Shown here one piece after another: positions 49,100 through 60,038 of a stretch of DNA of 64,000 bases (positions are counted from its first letter, which is position 1; each line of letters begins with the position of its first letter). Origin of the DNA: Xestospongia bergquistia (Eukaryota; Porifera; Demospongiae; Haplosclerida; Petrosiidae); NCBI GenBank assembly GCA_963965975.1, contig OZ014411.1, positions 10,857,501 to 10,921,500 on the forward strand, in the 5' to 3' direction. Below the pieces are notes generated by a model that was not told the origin of the DNA, did not search any database, and was given only the letters and a program-made list of their open reading frames with translations. Made by a program: the position numbers and the translations under genes.

Positions 49100-49418
49100 T
49101 ATTTTGTAATGACTACTGAAACATTAATGTACAAGTTGAGTTGACACAGCAAAGTTTCATTATTATACTTAGTATCCTGTAGAAACCTACTACAGCTGAC
49201 ATGCGTTGTGTGCTTCACCTACAAAACGGCTATATGGTACTGGAGAGCATTATTAAAGCGTTGCGTGAAGACGCGTTTACTAAAAGCTAACGCGTTTGTG
49301 TGAATAGCGCAATATTTAATGCGCGAATAACAGGAAAATTGACTCGTTAGCGGTGATGCGCAACTATGCACAATTATGTACAATTTAATGCACACTAACA
49401 CATACATTTTTGCCCGGG

Positions 49419-49751
49419 TTCTGCTCTGTTTTCAATCCTAATCTTGTCTGTATTATGGAATCCTGGCTATCTACTGATATTCTCAATCTTGATATTGCTT
49501 TTTCTAATGATTTGTTCCATTGTGATCATAACTGCAATGGTGGTGGTATTGTTGTCTACGTAAAATCTCACTTAACTACATCCATAGTACATGTTTTTCC
49601 TCAATTGAATTTCTTCTATTTAATTATTGGTGATGTTCAATTGGTACTTACTGCTGGCCTCCATCTTCATCTGACAACCTGGATCATTTATTTGATGAAA
49701 TCAAATCTCTCCATCCCTCCATTCATTCTAATCTTATCCTTTTATGAGTAA
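49419..49751 (+). mobile_element. LINE copy 2, continuation (endonuclease part)
   Basis: The frame from about 49,410 encodes NPNLVCIMESWLSTDIL, then CNGGGIVVYVKSHL, the N-terminal part of an endonuclease domain with the catalytic-Glu region (MESWL; E is usual in TETWL). It resumes LINE sequence where 33,787 stops and ends at 49,751 where gypsy sequence begins. Confidence 0.75.
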
Positions 49752-50575
49752 GCCTCTTTCTGAAGTGGAGTATTTGTCTGGTGCTGAACTCTAGGAACAG
49801 TGAATGAGGAAGGTCCAAAATGTGAATCATTAGACAAACTTGGTATAGCTTCATAAGTAGAGCATGAAACCACAAGTAATCTACAGGACCTGTCTGCTTT
49901 GTGATGATTCCAGGAATCCACAAAGGACTGATCAAATAAAATTCTTGTAATGAACAAAGTTTCCAGGGATAAATACTCTTGATACTGTATGACAAATATG
50001 TTTCAATTTTTCATTGTTCTGCTCAGCAAATATTTTACTGTCTACTTGTAAAAAATAGATCCAGACAGAATCTTAACTGTTGTCCAAACAACACGTCTGC
50101 TATCAAAGAACCAGTGCTAGAATGAAGGGTTATATAGTAGTAGAATAGGAAATCAGACAACTGAGATTCATTGAGGCCTGACATTTCTTGTTTAAAGGTT
50201 TGAATGGTTCTTTCAGTAAGACTATTTGGTGGCAGGCTGGAAAGATGTAAATATCCCTTGAATAATACCACTTCCATTAGGAAATTGTGTGTAAAAGTAC
50301 TATCATTATCAGAGACTATCATGTTTGCTAACCCTTAGGTAGAAAATGTCTGTTTCAATTTCTTAATAGTTATTTGAAGTCATCATGTGAATGTCCAGCC
50401 ACTTGGGTAGGCATCAAGTACAATCAGAAACATTTTCTCATCAAAGGGCTGCACAGGGTTGTTCAGGCCACTTTTAAGATGTAAATGTGCAACAGGAATA
50501 TAGTTTCTGCGCAACTGACAAACTTGACTTTGTTTAGCCTTTTTCCTTAGGTCAAAGTTCATGCCTGGTTACCTT
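49745..50575 (-). pseudogene. Ty3/gypsy integrase remnant
   Basis: On the minus strand a segment near 50,440 (FDEKMFLIVLDAYPSGW) is followed by 50,322–50,035 with VSDNDSTFT, ERTIQTFKQEMSG and FLFYYYITLHSSTG, the second Asp and Glu regions of a retroviral-type integrase core. A frameshifted C-terminal piece follows (WIPGIITKQTGPVDY, about 49,915–49,870). No LTR or RT is attached. The 1–3.3 kb gypsy lacks exactly this domain, but I cannot tell whether they come from the same family. Confidence 0.75.
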
Positions 50576-52330
50576 ACATAATTTCAAGCAATCCATCCAT
50601 CAATCTATCTACTCATATAACTGTTTCAAATGTCCAAGACATCTGTCCTGATAAAATATAATATTAACATCTAAACATCAATACTTGAGACAATAAGTTT
50701 GTCTAGTGGGTGTGGCATCATATCAAAAACATTGAGCACCCTTTAGCTGTAAAAGGAGCCTGGACATGAAAAATATTAAATGATTCTTCCACTCACTTTA
50801 AAATAAGCTACATTCATACCCAACAGTCATGGAGACAATGTCTTTTGGTGCATGAGATGAGGAAAAAGAGCCATAAAGAACTGTTTGAACATTGTCTTCA
50901 ATAAGTGATGGCAAGATAGGATGGAGTGATTCAGTAACAAAACATATTTAATTGTATACTCAGTTCTATTAGAATGAACATCAGTATATTAACATAGTGA
51001 CCTAGGATAGCTACCATTGGTAACCTCTACACTAGTGAATGTCAGGAAACATTATCTTTATTAACCTTGCTAAGACACAATGCTTTCTAAAGGACTTTGA
51101 ACACATTAATGGATGTACACACTATATGGGAAGGTATCCTATCATGTGACCATTTAGAGCTGTAGTAAGTGGAACACTAACCTCATGTGAACATATCACC
51201 AATGAATAAGACAATATACATTATGTTGTGCTGTGTTATATTAATTTATATAATTGACTTAATTACACTTTCTTTGAAGACAAAAGGAACAATTTCTTTA
51301 CTGTTGAGAAATGTTCTCATCCAAAAGAATTTTATATGATAAATAAATTACAATGATAACAATTAAACCTATACTGTTATGTTTTCAATCCCAATTCCTA
51401 TAATACTCCATTCCACAGTCTTCATACCATTCAAACCTCATTCTAATACTACTACATTCCTTTCTACAGTCTTCATTTCCAATACTGAAGAAATGAGTTT
51501 TTCAATCTGTTTAAGATGTTTCTCTTGTAAATGCATTATTATCAGAAACATCATTTCGCCATAGCAACACTCTCCTGCCAATGATCTATGAAGTATTAAT
51601 TCTACGTTAAATTAGGAGGAGTCACAAAGTCTCTCAAATACACCTTTTACTTCTCAAACACTACAAGGTCATCACCAACCTGTTCATCAATCATAGCACA
51701 GTTTGTTCCCCTTATTCAGAACTAATAGGTAACAAAAATGAAGACAGAATATTTATGAAAAGAGCATGGAAATGCAGACAATAGAAATAGGAATTAAGGT
51801 GAACTTTTAATGCTCTTTTAATTAACTATTAATAAGTGTATTTCTTCTACTCACCTGATTAATGGACAAACAAGCAGAGATAGAGCTACTTTAATATATA
51901 GCAGATATGAACAGGGGGGGACATGTTTTTTAACTCTTAAACTCTCAGACAAATGTGTGAGAGCCAACAAGACTTGTCATATCTAGTAAACAATATATAG
52001 AAGTAAAAAGTTTATCATTCTATTCTACTTAATTATACCTGTAATAGGATATGTATTACTAAGATAAATATGACATTGAATCAAATCTGTTTGCTTCAAT
52101 TAAAAAGAAGACTTGTTCTAAAAAAGGTTAATTTTTTTTCTTATCTATTACAATAGATATTATCTACTAATATATACAACATAGTGAACAGACAGTTATA
52201 TTATATACCATGATGGGCACTTCATTATAATATATGGCAGACATTTCAATATATGTGTATTACTGTAACTTAATACTTGACTCATATTCAAAATTTTTTT
52301 AAAGAATAAATGAAGTCATCTTTTACACAG
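50576..52330. other. Stretch without supported features
   Basis: AT-rich, no convincing reading frame, repeat or motif. A G-run of eight lies at about 51,913–51,920. Confidence 0.4.
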
Positions 52331-52332
52331 AT

Positions 52333-53215
52333 TCATTCAAACTCTACTGTAACCATGTCCTCCATATTGGATAATAAAGGACTTTCTCTTTTAGTCTGTC
52401 TATCATCTGGATAAAGGTTTTCTATAAGTTGTTGTTCTATTAATGCATTGTATCTGAGTTCAGCAAAATCCAGCAATAAATATTTCTTCAAACAATTTAC
52501 GACATCAAAGTCATAAAGTAAAGTGTGAAGGGCTTTCTGATTTTGAGACCAGATTGGATCTTGGCCTAGCTGGGATGATGGGAGGAGTATGATTAAATGG
52601 TACTTTACATGCACATTATGAATGGAAGAAATGGCTTTACTTTGTTTTTCGATGATCTCTAAAGTTTAGCAACATTTCCTGAAAAGAGAATAGAGGAAAT
52701 TTCGAGTTCCATAATTCAAGACATAAGTAAAAAACAAGGAGTTAATTTTTGACACAAAGCGGCAATGGAAGAACTTACAATGATAGGGAAGTCATACTGC
52801 TGAAGACGGAGAAGACATGTTAACCAGTCTGAGAGAGCTACTTGACAAATCATTAAGTATAATGTCAACAAATAATAGTCTCTTTTCTTATTTCTTTATA
52901 GATCATTTATTAGTGGATGTTAGATCTCATACATTGAAGAGCATCAATTTAAATTGACCAATAATATTATCTCCTTTATTGATTTTTTTTTCAGGAACAA
53001 AATTTTCTGATTCATTTTATGGAATGATATAATTTTTATGAGTGTTTTGTATTGCTTAAAGATTAATAAATTAAAGAACATCTCTAGCAAAGTGTGGTTT
53101 GGCAAAACAGAATTCAGGTCTTTTATTTGGTTCTTTATCAAAGAGTTCCAACAAATGTTCATCACACCTTTTAGTTGTTCTAGCTACATAGTCTGCTTCA
53201 TTAATAGAGAGAAAG
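52333..53215 (-). pseudogene. Unrecognised exons, minus strand
   Basis: Three open segments. At 53,215–53,071 one encodes YVARTTKRCDEHLLELFDKE then PNKRPEFCFAKPHF, ending at a stop. At about 52,890–52,783 one encodes LTLYLMICQVALSDWLTCLL then RLQQYDFPII before GTAAGT. At about 52,670–52,333 one encodes SKAISSIHNVHVKYHLIILL, then LHTLLYDFDVVNCLKKYLLL and a stop after MVTVEFE. The middle donor and the CAG acceptor near 52,680 join to a short frame ending RDHRKTK, while the longer downstream frame needs a different junction. I do not recognise the family. Confidence 0.4.
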
Positions 53216-53515
53216 CGGGATCACTTTACAAATAAATGTATTTAATGACAAACCGTGCAAGTTTTGATCATTGTTTTTTCCATTCCTTTCATGATCCTGG
53301 TTGTAAATGTTCTTACTTGTATGTAGTATACAAAAAATTTACATCAAACGCAAATCAGATATATTGTTGGTTACCATTTCTTTCCAAGTCGATAAATAAT
53401 AGTGTCTATAAACACACACAAACAAATACATACAAGAAATTACTTTACATATATAGCAAACAATGCATTAGTTTATACTGCTTGCTTACTTTATGCAAAT
53501 AAAGTATTGAACTTT

Positions 53516-54087
53516 CAACATGACTTTCAAGATAACATTCTTTTCTCTTTACACACCAAATGTTTTGTAAAATAGATTTACCAATGTTCATTTTCCTAGC
53601 TTGTATTCCATGTCACTTACCATCATGAATATGTTAAGGACACTTGTGTTTCTACTTTGTCTTAAAGTAATATATATTTTTATTGATTTTACCATTAGCT
53701 ATGATAGCTATGGAGCTGTTTTGTTGCATGTAGAATAGTATTGTTTTTCTTTTTAAATAAAAGATTTCCACCATACATATCATTGTTATGAGACAATTGA
53801 AGTTGACACATATTAAGATGTTTGAATTAAGAGAAACAAGATATATTTTTTATTATATATAAGCATTAATTTTTACAATGAAAACTGGTTAACAATTCAT
53901 TGATGTATGTCAAGTTACGATTATCCAAAACAAAGAAACTGGGTACATGATAGAGTAACTATGTATTACTAATTAATACATATACTAAGATACTAAGTAT
54001 GTATTTCAGACAAAATAAACATTCCTGGCACAACAGAAGTGTTCATGTATGTATACACAATTGGTAGTTTAAAGCAAAAACAATGAC
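53516..54087. other. Stretch without supported features
   Basis: AT-rich, no motif or credible exon seen. Confidence 0.4.
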
Positions 54088-54447
54088 ATGTATTTTCTTA
54101 TTAGGTGTTCATGGGTGAAAAAATATCAAACTGTCTACAGACAAGGAAGTATTGTTATCCGAGAAGTTCATGATGACATGCCAATTTTCAGCAAAGTGGA
54201 ATGCATTTTTTGTACAGTCAATAAAGAATTTTATTTGATAGTGAAGGACCTCCTATTCCCCGAATATTATTCCCACTTTCACTGTTACATTTTTAGTCAA
54301 ACTAACGAAAATGATTGTTCATCTATACAGCTTATAAACATTAATCAGCTCAAAGATCACCACACGTATCAATTACACCAAACTTTTGATCAACAATTGT
54401 CTGACTTATATTTTATTTGTTTGAAATACAATTTAATTAATGACTAA
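54088..54447 (+). pseudogene. ORF resembling the C-terminal tail of a sponge-type transposase
   Basis: A 119-codon frame. The segment SKVECIFCTVNKEFYLIVKD and YYSHFHCYIF, then TYQLHQTFDQ near the end, has the short β-rich C-terminal pattern seen downstream of CACTA/KDZ-like transposases. A comparable region ends the transposase at 34,165–34,677. No upstream transposase core is present, so it is a remnant or a stand-alone ORF. The match is by general pattern, not by strong motifs. Confidence 0.35.
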
Positions 54448-54663
54448 TTGTGTGTTCCATTTATATTGAAAGTGAAGTTTTGTATCTTCTGTTGATAATT
54501 ATTTCTGAAGAACTTATTGTGATTATAAACATGGTCCATTTAACTTCAACAATACTGCTTACCATGACCATATAGGTGTTTATAAGAAGATTTAAGTGGT
54601 GGGTAGAGTTAGGACTTATCATCACTTCCATTTAATTATAACAGCCATGTGATTGATTCAAAT

Positions 54664-55531
54664 ATGGAGCAGATTGTATCATCCTGGACAGAGAAAGATA
54701 AAAAGGTAAACTAGCAACATCTTATTGAACATATGTATTTATATTTCTGTGATTAGGAGAGTGTTATGTTTACAAGACACATGGACTTTATTAGGCATGG
54801 AGAGTACATAAAGACGTCTGACAATAAAACACAATTATTAACAGAATTAGGACAGACACAAGCACAGAAAACTGGACAGATACTGACACAACAGTTAAGG
54901 AGACCTATATTTATTCACTCTTCAGACTTGACTAGAGCAAAACAGACAACCGAAATTTTAATGACGAACATGACGGAACATGACCCAGTACTAACTTACA
55001 ACGACATATTCCAAGAAGTTGGCTTTAAAAGCTGCCCACCATACATCCCAACTGACTTTCATCATTTTACTGTAAGTTTATTCATTTATTTTGTCAATTA
55101 ATTATGTAATATTTTGTTATTACTGTCAGAATGAGGCATATTACAAGAGAGCAGTAGATGCATTAAATAGTATACTTTCTTTTAATAAAGAGTATATATG
55201 GTATGAAAAAGAAACTACATGTACATATGTTTGTCATAAAAATATAATTCAGTTTCTTGTTGCAAGGTAAGACGCTCTAATGTAGTGCTCAATAATTATT
55301 ATAATTGATAAAAGTAATAACTTGTATACAACATAACCTTATGATCCATTATTATTGTTATTTATACTTGCCTAAACCTTTCTTTGTATCATGATTTTGC
55401 TTTGTATCAGGATTCTTAATGTCCCACTCATTGATATGAGGAAAGAGCCATATCATCATTGTGGTGTTACATATTTAAAAGAAACAGGGAATAAAGTAGA
55501 AAAAGTATATTACAACAAAACATATTATTAA
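54664..55531 (+). CDS. PGAM5-like histidine-phosphatase family protein
   Basis: Exons 54,664–54,705, 54,757–55,071, 55,130–55,266 and 55,411–55,531 sum to 615 nt, 204 codons plus TAA, with every GT–AG junction in phase. The protein starts MEQIVSSWTEKDKKESVMFT. It has the catalytic FIRHGEY (RHG box, about residue 24), then HSSDLTRAKQTTEIL and, near residue 155, the second catalytic His in YVCHKNIIQFLVAR. PGAM5 proteins are Ser/Thr/His phosphatases of the mitochondrial membrane linked to mitophagy and regulated cell death. This protein lacks an evident transmembrane N-terminus and is shorter than animal PGAM5 (about 290 residues), so it may be cytosolic. No break seen. UBASH3/STS-type relatives are an alternative but less likely. 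Confidence 0.85.
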
Positions 55532-57569
55532 GAAACTCATATTTAGTTCTTCAAGTTATTTAATAATTATAGTACGATTATTGCAGATATTCATATATTA
55601 TAATTAATTTGACAATCATTATGATATTTCATTGATAAAAATTATTCAAAATTGTAATATTGCCTTACAATTTTCTGACATGATGACCAATTAGATATAA
55701 ACAAACAATAGTGATATTTATCAATGGTAATGGCACTTGTGAACTAGCTGTGAAAGTATAACGTTTAACTTCTTTGATTGTTATATACCACTGATTATTA
55801 TCCTCTCAAACAGAATTCTTCATTTACCTACAACTTTCAAGCTTTAGATATCAAACCTCATCAACACTACTGTGAGAGCTGAAAGTCTAAATTATGTATT
55901 ATCCTATCTATAATTATGATAACACTTAGCTTACCAATCCACACAGTTTATCAGTGGTTAGAAAGTGAACACACAAAAAGGTAAACTGCAGTCATGTCAC
56001 GCCTCCATTGGTAATTACCACCTAATAGTAACTATCTATCACTTATGTAGTGCATTTGTTAGCACAATCATTACCACCATAGTGGAAAATGAAATCGGTG
56101 TGAGTATTCCACCTTTGTGGTGATGTTAGCCCACCTAAATTTTTGCAGTGTATATTATAAGTGCATGAATTATGTTGGGCATAACAATTTTTAAGTTTTA
56201 TAACCTCAGTTCAAGTGTTCTAATTAAAAACATGAATGTATAAGATTGTTGTGATTACAAATAAAACTGATCTCAAATGTTTTATAGTAATTGCTACTAG
56301 ATGATATCAGATCATTTCTTCATACTGGACATTCTACATTAAGTACAAGCTTACTTTGTTAGTATTGTAATGTTTTGGAGCATCATTTTTAAATGTTATA
56401 GTACATCTGTTAAAACAAAAAGTTATTTCTCTTTATTTTAGCTAATTTTGTTCTCATGTGTAAATCATCCCTTTCCTTAGCTTTGTTTGCAATATTTTTA
56501 CTGCATGCATAGCATGTGCTGTGTCTCATGAATTCCTGCAATTGCTTTGGAACATAATGTTATGAATATATACAATATAATATAGGTATGGTTGTTTTTA
56601 TCGATATAATATATTGTGTGACTTTTGAAAGTGACCAATAAATCCTTGAACCACCCACGTATATGGCATGGCAACCATTAACACTGTGACAATAGGCGTG
56701 ACTGACAAAGCTTAAACATTCTCGCTAGTTTAGTCTTCTATATTCCTAACATTCTATAGTTAATAGTCTTCTACTAATATCGCTGCTAATTACTAATTAT
56801 GCAATTTTTGTATCTCTACTCATTGTTTCATTGAAGGCAATCTTCCAAAACAACTATAGAATGATTTTTTCAATTAAAGTATGTAGTGATAGAAAGTATA
56901 CGTAGATGAAGATTTTATTTCTTTTCCTAGGTCAAAATGGTGGTTGACTCTGCATGAGAGACCTCTTTTCTAGCAACAATCATTAATCTAACAACATTAA
57001 CCCTCACAATATGAGCAGAAGCATGTTCGTATATTTTGTCATCAGTTACAGACTCGAAAAATAATAAGACTTAGCGCCTGGACATAGCAATACGAATTAG
57101 ACACTATATCTGCTGAAGGCTTCATAAGGCAGAAACCTTGTGTACTGTTGTTATATTAATAAAAACATCTAAAACACAGTTTTAGAAACATAATTACGAG
57201 ATCCACAAAGGTAGATGTGAAAAGGGTCGACGTGGTTATTAGGTCTCAATTTGAGACTAACTAACATCGCTATTTACTATTTGGTCTAGATTTCCCAACT
57301 TTAGCCTCGTATCAATCAATAAGATTCACCCAATTTTTTTAAACAAGCAGTAGTTCACTGGTAATCAACTACAGACAAATCTCTTAGTTGTGGACCGTGT
57401 CAAAGAATCTGTCAATTGATCTTGAGAGGTTAGTTTAACAGAAAGTCCAGCCCTTCTTGAGCATCGATTTGCAACAAACACTTTGGCTTCCTCTCCAAAA
57501 GATCCTACTTCATTCATCTCGTTATTACCTATGAGAGAGTGTTCAACTTGACAGAGAAGAAGAACTTAT
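55532..57569. other. Stretch without supported genes
   Basis: AT-rich. At about 56,090–56,147 there is an imperfect inverted repeat (19-bp arms, 15 matches, about 18-nt loop), possibly an old small DNA element. The end (from about 57,440) may already belong to the LINE remnant that follows. Confidence 0.4.
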
Positions 57570-58480
57570 GTGACATTTTTATGTGACATGCATTACAAAA
57601 AAGCATTTGACTTGGTCCTCTCCCAGGAACTACTCTATAAAACTGGGAATTTAGCATTACTGGTCCTCTGTGACTTTGGTTCCAGGCATATTTGTCAAGA
57701 TGAACACATTTTGTTACTATTAATGATAATTCCTCAGGTCTTCTGGAGTCAGATAATGACTGTAATGTGCTTCAATTGCAAGATGATTTCAATTCATTAG
57801 CTAACTGGTAAAAGGAATGGAAACTCTCTCTCATCGTGTCCAAATTAAATGTTCAGTTATGAGATTCTATTCTAAAGATGTTACTCCTTACTATACTATA
57901 GATAACCATGTTATCAATCCTAGTGGTATTCAGCAGAATCAGAACAACCTTGGAGTGGTGATGGACAACAATTTATCTGGGTGTAATCACTGCATGCACA
58001 TCTGCTGTCAAGTTTATAATTCTATGAACTATATCAAAAGATTATTTTCTACTAACTCACCAATCAATGTTAAGAAGTCTTCATACATCTCATTTGTTAG
58101 ATCAAAATTTCTGATAGTTCATAAATCTGGATATTGTGACTACATAAAGACATCATAAAGCTTGAGCAAGTTCAAAGGAGAGTTACCAAATACATTTTAA
58201 ATGATTCTATTAGTGATTACAAATCTTGCATTATTGCTCTCAATTTACTGCCTGTTGTGTTTTGCCTTGCTTTAACATTCTGGATAACATTTTCTTATCA
58301 CAGTTGTCAACAACATCATCCTCTTAAAACAAACTCCTAGTCAAGTACAGAAGAACCAGCTTGTCATTTCTATTTTAATCATATAATAAAACTTTGGACT
58401 TCTTTACTGTACTTGGATTGGTCCTTATCATTTTCAACACTAAAGAAAGACGTCATACTTCTCTTGTGGCAAAAATTTCT
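57570..58480 (+). pseudogene. LINE reverse-transcriptase remnant
   Basis: Broken frames show MHYKKAFDLVLSQELLYKTG (the DxxKAFD region of LINE RT), then LQDDFNSLANW and WKLSLIVSK, then a stretch around TTLEWxWTTIYLGVITACTS corresponding to the LGV block. Many stops. It is probably related to the CR1-like LINE copies in this window, but it covers a different part so they cannot be aligned here. Confidence 0.65.
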
Positions 58481-59008
58481 GTATAACTTTAATTTAAACA
58501 ATCCATGCTCATTCCATTACCTATGTCAATGTTCTAAATGCACTGTTCTATAAGTTACTTAATATTGGTTCCACTATCAATTAATGGGTGTCTGTCAACC
58601 ACATTTTCACTAATTATTTATGTCTCATCTCCATACGCCTTGTTGTAAAGTATATTATTATTGTCAGTAGCAGTGATAGTAATATAAGTAGTAGTTGTCG
58701 TAGATTGTCCAACCTTAGTCTCTTACCAGCGCGTTCGGCGAAAGGAAGGAACGAGCGCCTGCTCGCACATGCATGTAACAACAGTATAATCATAAAATTG
58801 TAGTAATAACAATCAATGGGTTCGGTTTATACTGATGACGTCTGTATTTACTTCATGGCTTCTGACAGTCCAGTCTGTTGTTTGTAAAGAGGTTTAGTGC
58901 ATGAAAAAAGCAATATATTTGTTCAGTACAATTGAGATTTAAAATGAAAGGGTTTGAAAATAATTGCTCTACTAGATGTAACTTATCTAGAGTTGATGGT
59001 CTCTCTTC

Positions 59009-59026
59009 ATGTACATACATGCATAC

Positions 59027-59059
<33 letters not shown>

Positions 59060-59060
59060 C
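59009..59060. repeat. (CATA)n–(AT)n microsatellite
   Basis: Tetranucleotide CATA units passing into about ten AT units. Confidence 0.9.
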
Positions 59061-59450
59061 ATTGGTCTCAACTGGTGGCATTCAAGCAGTTGGTTAGTAA
59101 TCCTGAATATATTATGAACAAGAGCTGCTCTTCTTAAACAGATAGATTTGGTCAATTCCTACTTGCTTTAGAACGTAGAGTAGGTCATCATTACAGGTAG
59201 AAGCCATTAAGATAGTTGAACAACGTTGCAAAGGATCTACTTCATTAGAATATACTATTTCCAACAAATCTATGGACACTACGTGCATGTGAAAGTAGTA
59301 CTTAACGAGCTTTCCTTAATCAGGTCATCACGAAATATATTTAAAAAGTAAATATCATTATGTCGAAGGTGTTAATTTCTACATATATTCACAGTCCATC
59401 ATGTTTGGTAGCTGAATGAAGACAAAAGGATCTATAGTGATTCATTGCTA

Positions 59451-59573
59451 TACACACACACATACATACATACATATATATAATATTATATATATATATT
59501 TTATATATATATATAATTATATATATATATATATATAGCTACCCACATGCACACACACACACATATATATAAT
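59451..59573. repeat. Compound (CA)n/(CATA)n/(AT)n microsatellite
   Basis: A CA run, CATA units, long AT stretches with near-palindromic order, then a second CA run (ACACACACACACA) and AT again. Confidence 0.9.
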
Positions 59574-60038
59574 ACTTTTTATCTCATAATGTGAATAATG
59601 ATATAATGATTCTGTACTGAGAAATGTCTTCTTTGTTAAAGTAATCACACTTTTACAAAAGTAATCAAATAAGGAAAAGCCACATTCTTAATTAGTAAAA
59701 CTAAAATTAATACTTCAATGTACATGTACATAAAATTACAAAAACAAAAATGTACACAATCAATTAAGGTTGAAAATAACATTGAACTAAAAATTAAAAC
59801 TAAGTCAGATTACATATCTTGGTATAGAAAATAATCAATTTTAATAAAACAAAAAGAGAAGAATGTAAATTTATCAGTCAAATTTACAAAACAAAAATAA
59901 ACACATTACTCAAACAGTGAATAAAAATAACAACATTGAAGACACAACATAGGAAAACATATGCAGTCTAGTCAAAAGGAAAATGTTTGTGATCAGACAA
60001 AAAACTTATTGTGGAGGAATTTCAAACATTCCTTATGT

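Larger units (their letters stand above)
33788..49418. mobile_element. ~15.6 kb CACTA/CMC-like DNA transposon with nested insertions
   Basis: Its ends are inverted repeats. Left CCCGTGTAAAAGTATATGCG and the complement of the right end CCCGGGCAAAAATGTATGTG agree at 17 of the first 22 bases, mostly differing by transitions. It interrupts one LINE copy whose halves abut at both ends. CpG-rich subterminal sequence follows each end (33,800–33,960 and 49,245–49,405). Inside are a CACTA/CMC-like transposase (minus) and a divergent second gene (plus). A BEL/Pao element (39,976–45,761) and a Tigger (47,220–49,099) are later insertions; without them the unit is about 7.97 kb. The flanks allow a 2-bp TT target duplication, compatible with CMC but weak. 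Confidence 0.7.
58481..60038. other. Stretch with microsatellites, no genes seen
   Basis: Contains the two microsatellite tracts listed separately and a short GC-rich patch at about 58,727–58,775 (AGCGCGTTCGGCG). This is the 3' flank of the Roco gene. Confidence 0.5.

Noticed and set aside
56090..56147. Imperfect inverted repeat, possible MITE
   Set aside because: Only 15 of 19 arm bases match and no target duplication is evident.
58932..59155. Frames with Tyr-Ile and Met-Tyr-Val repeats
   Set aside because: They are translations of the CATA/AT microsatellite.
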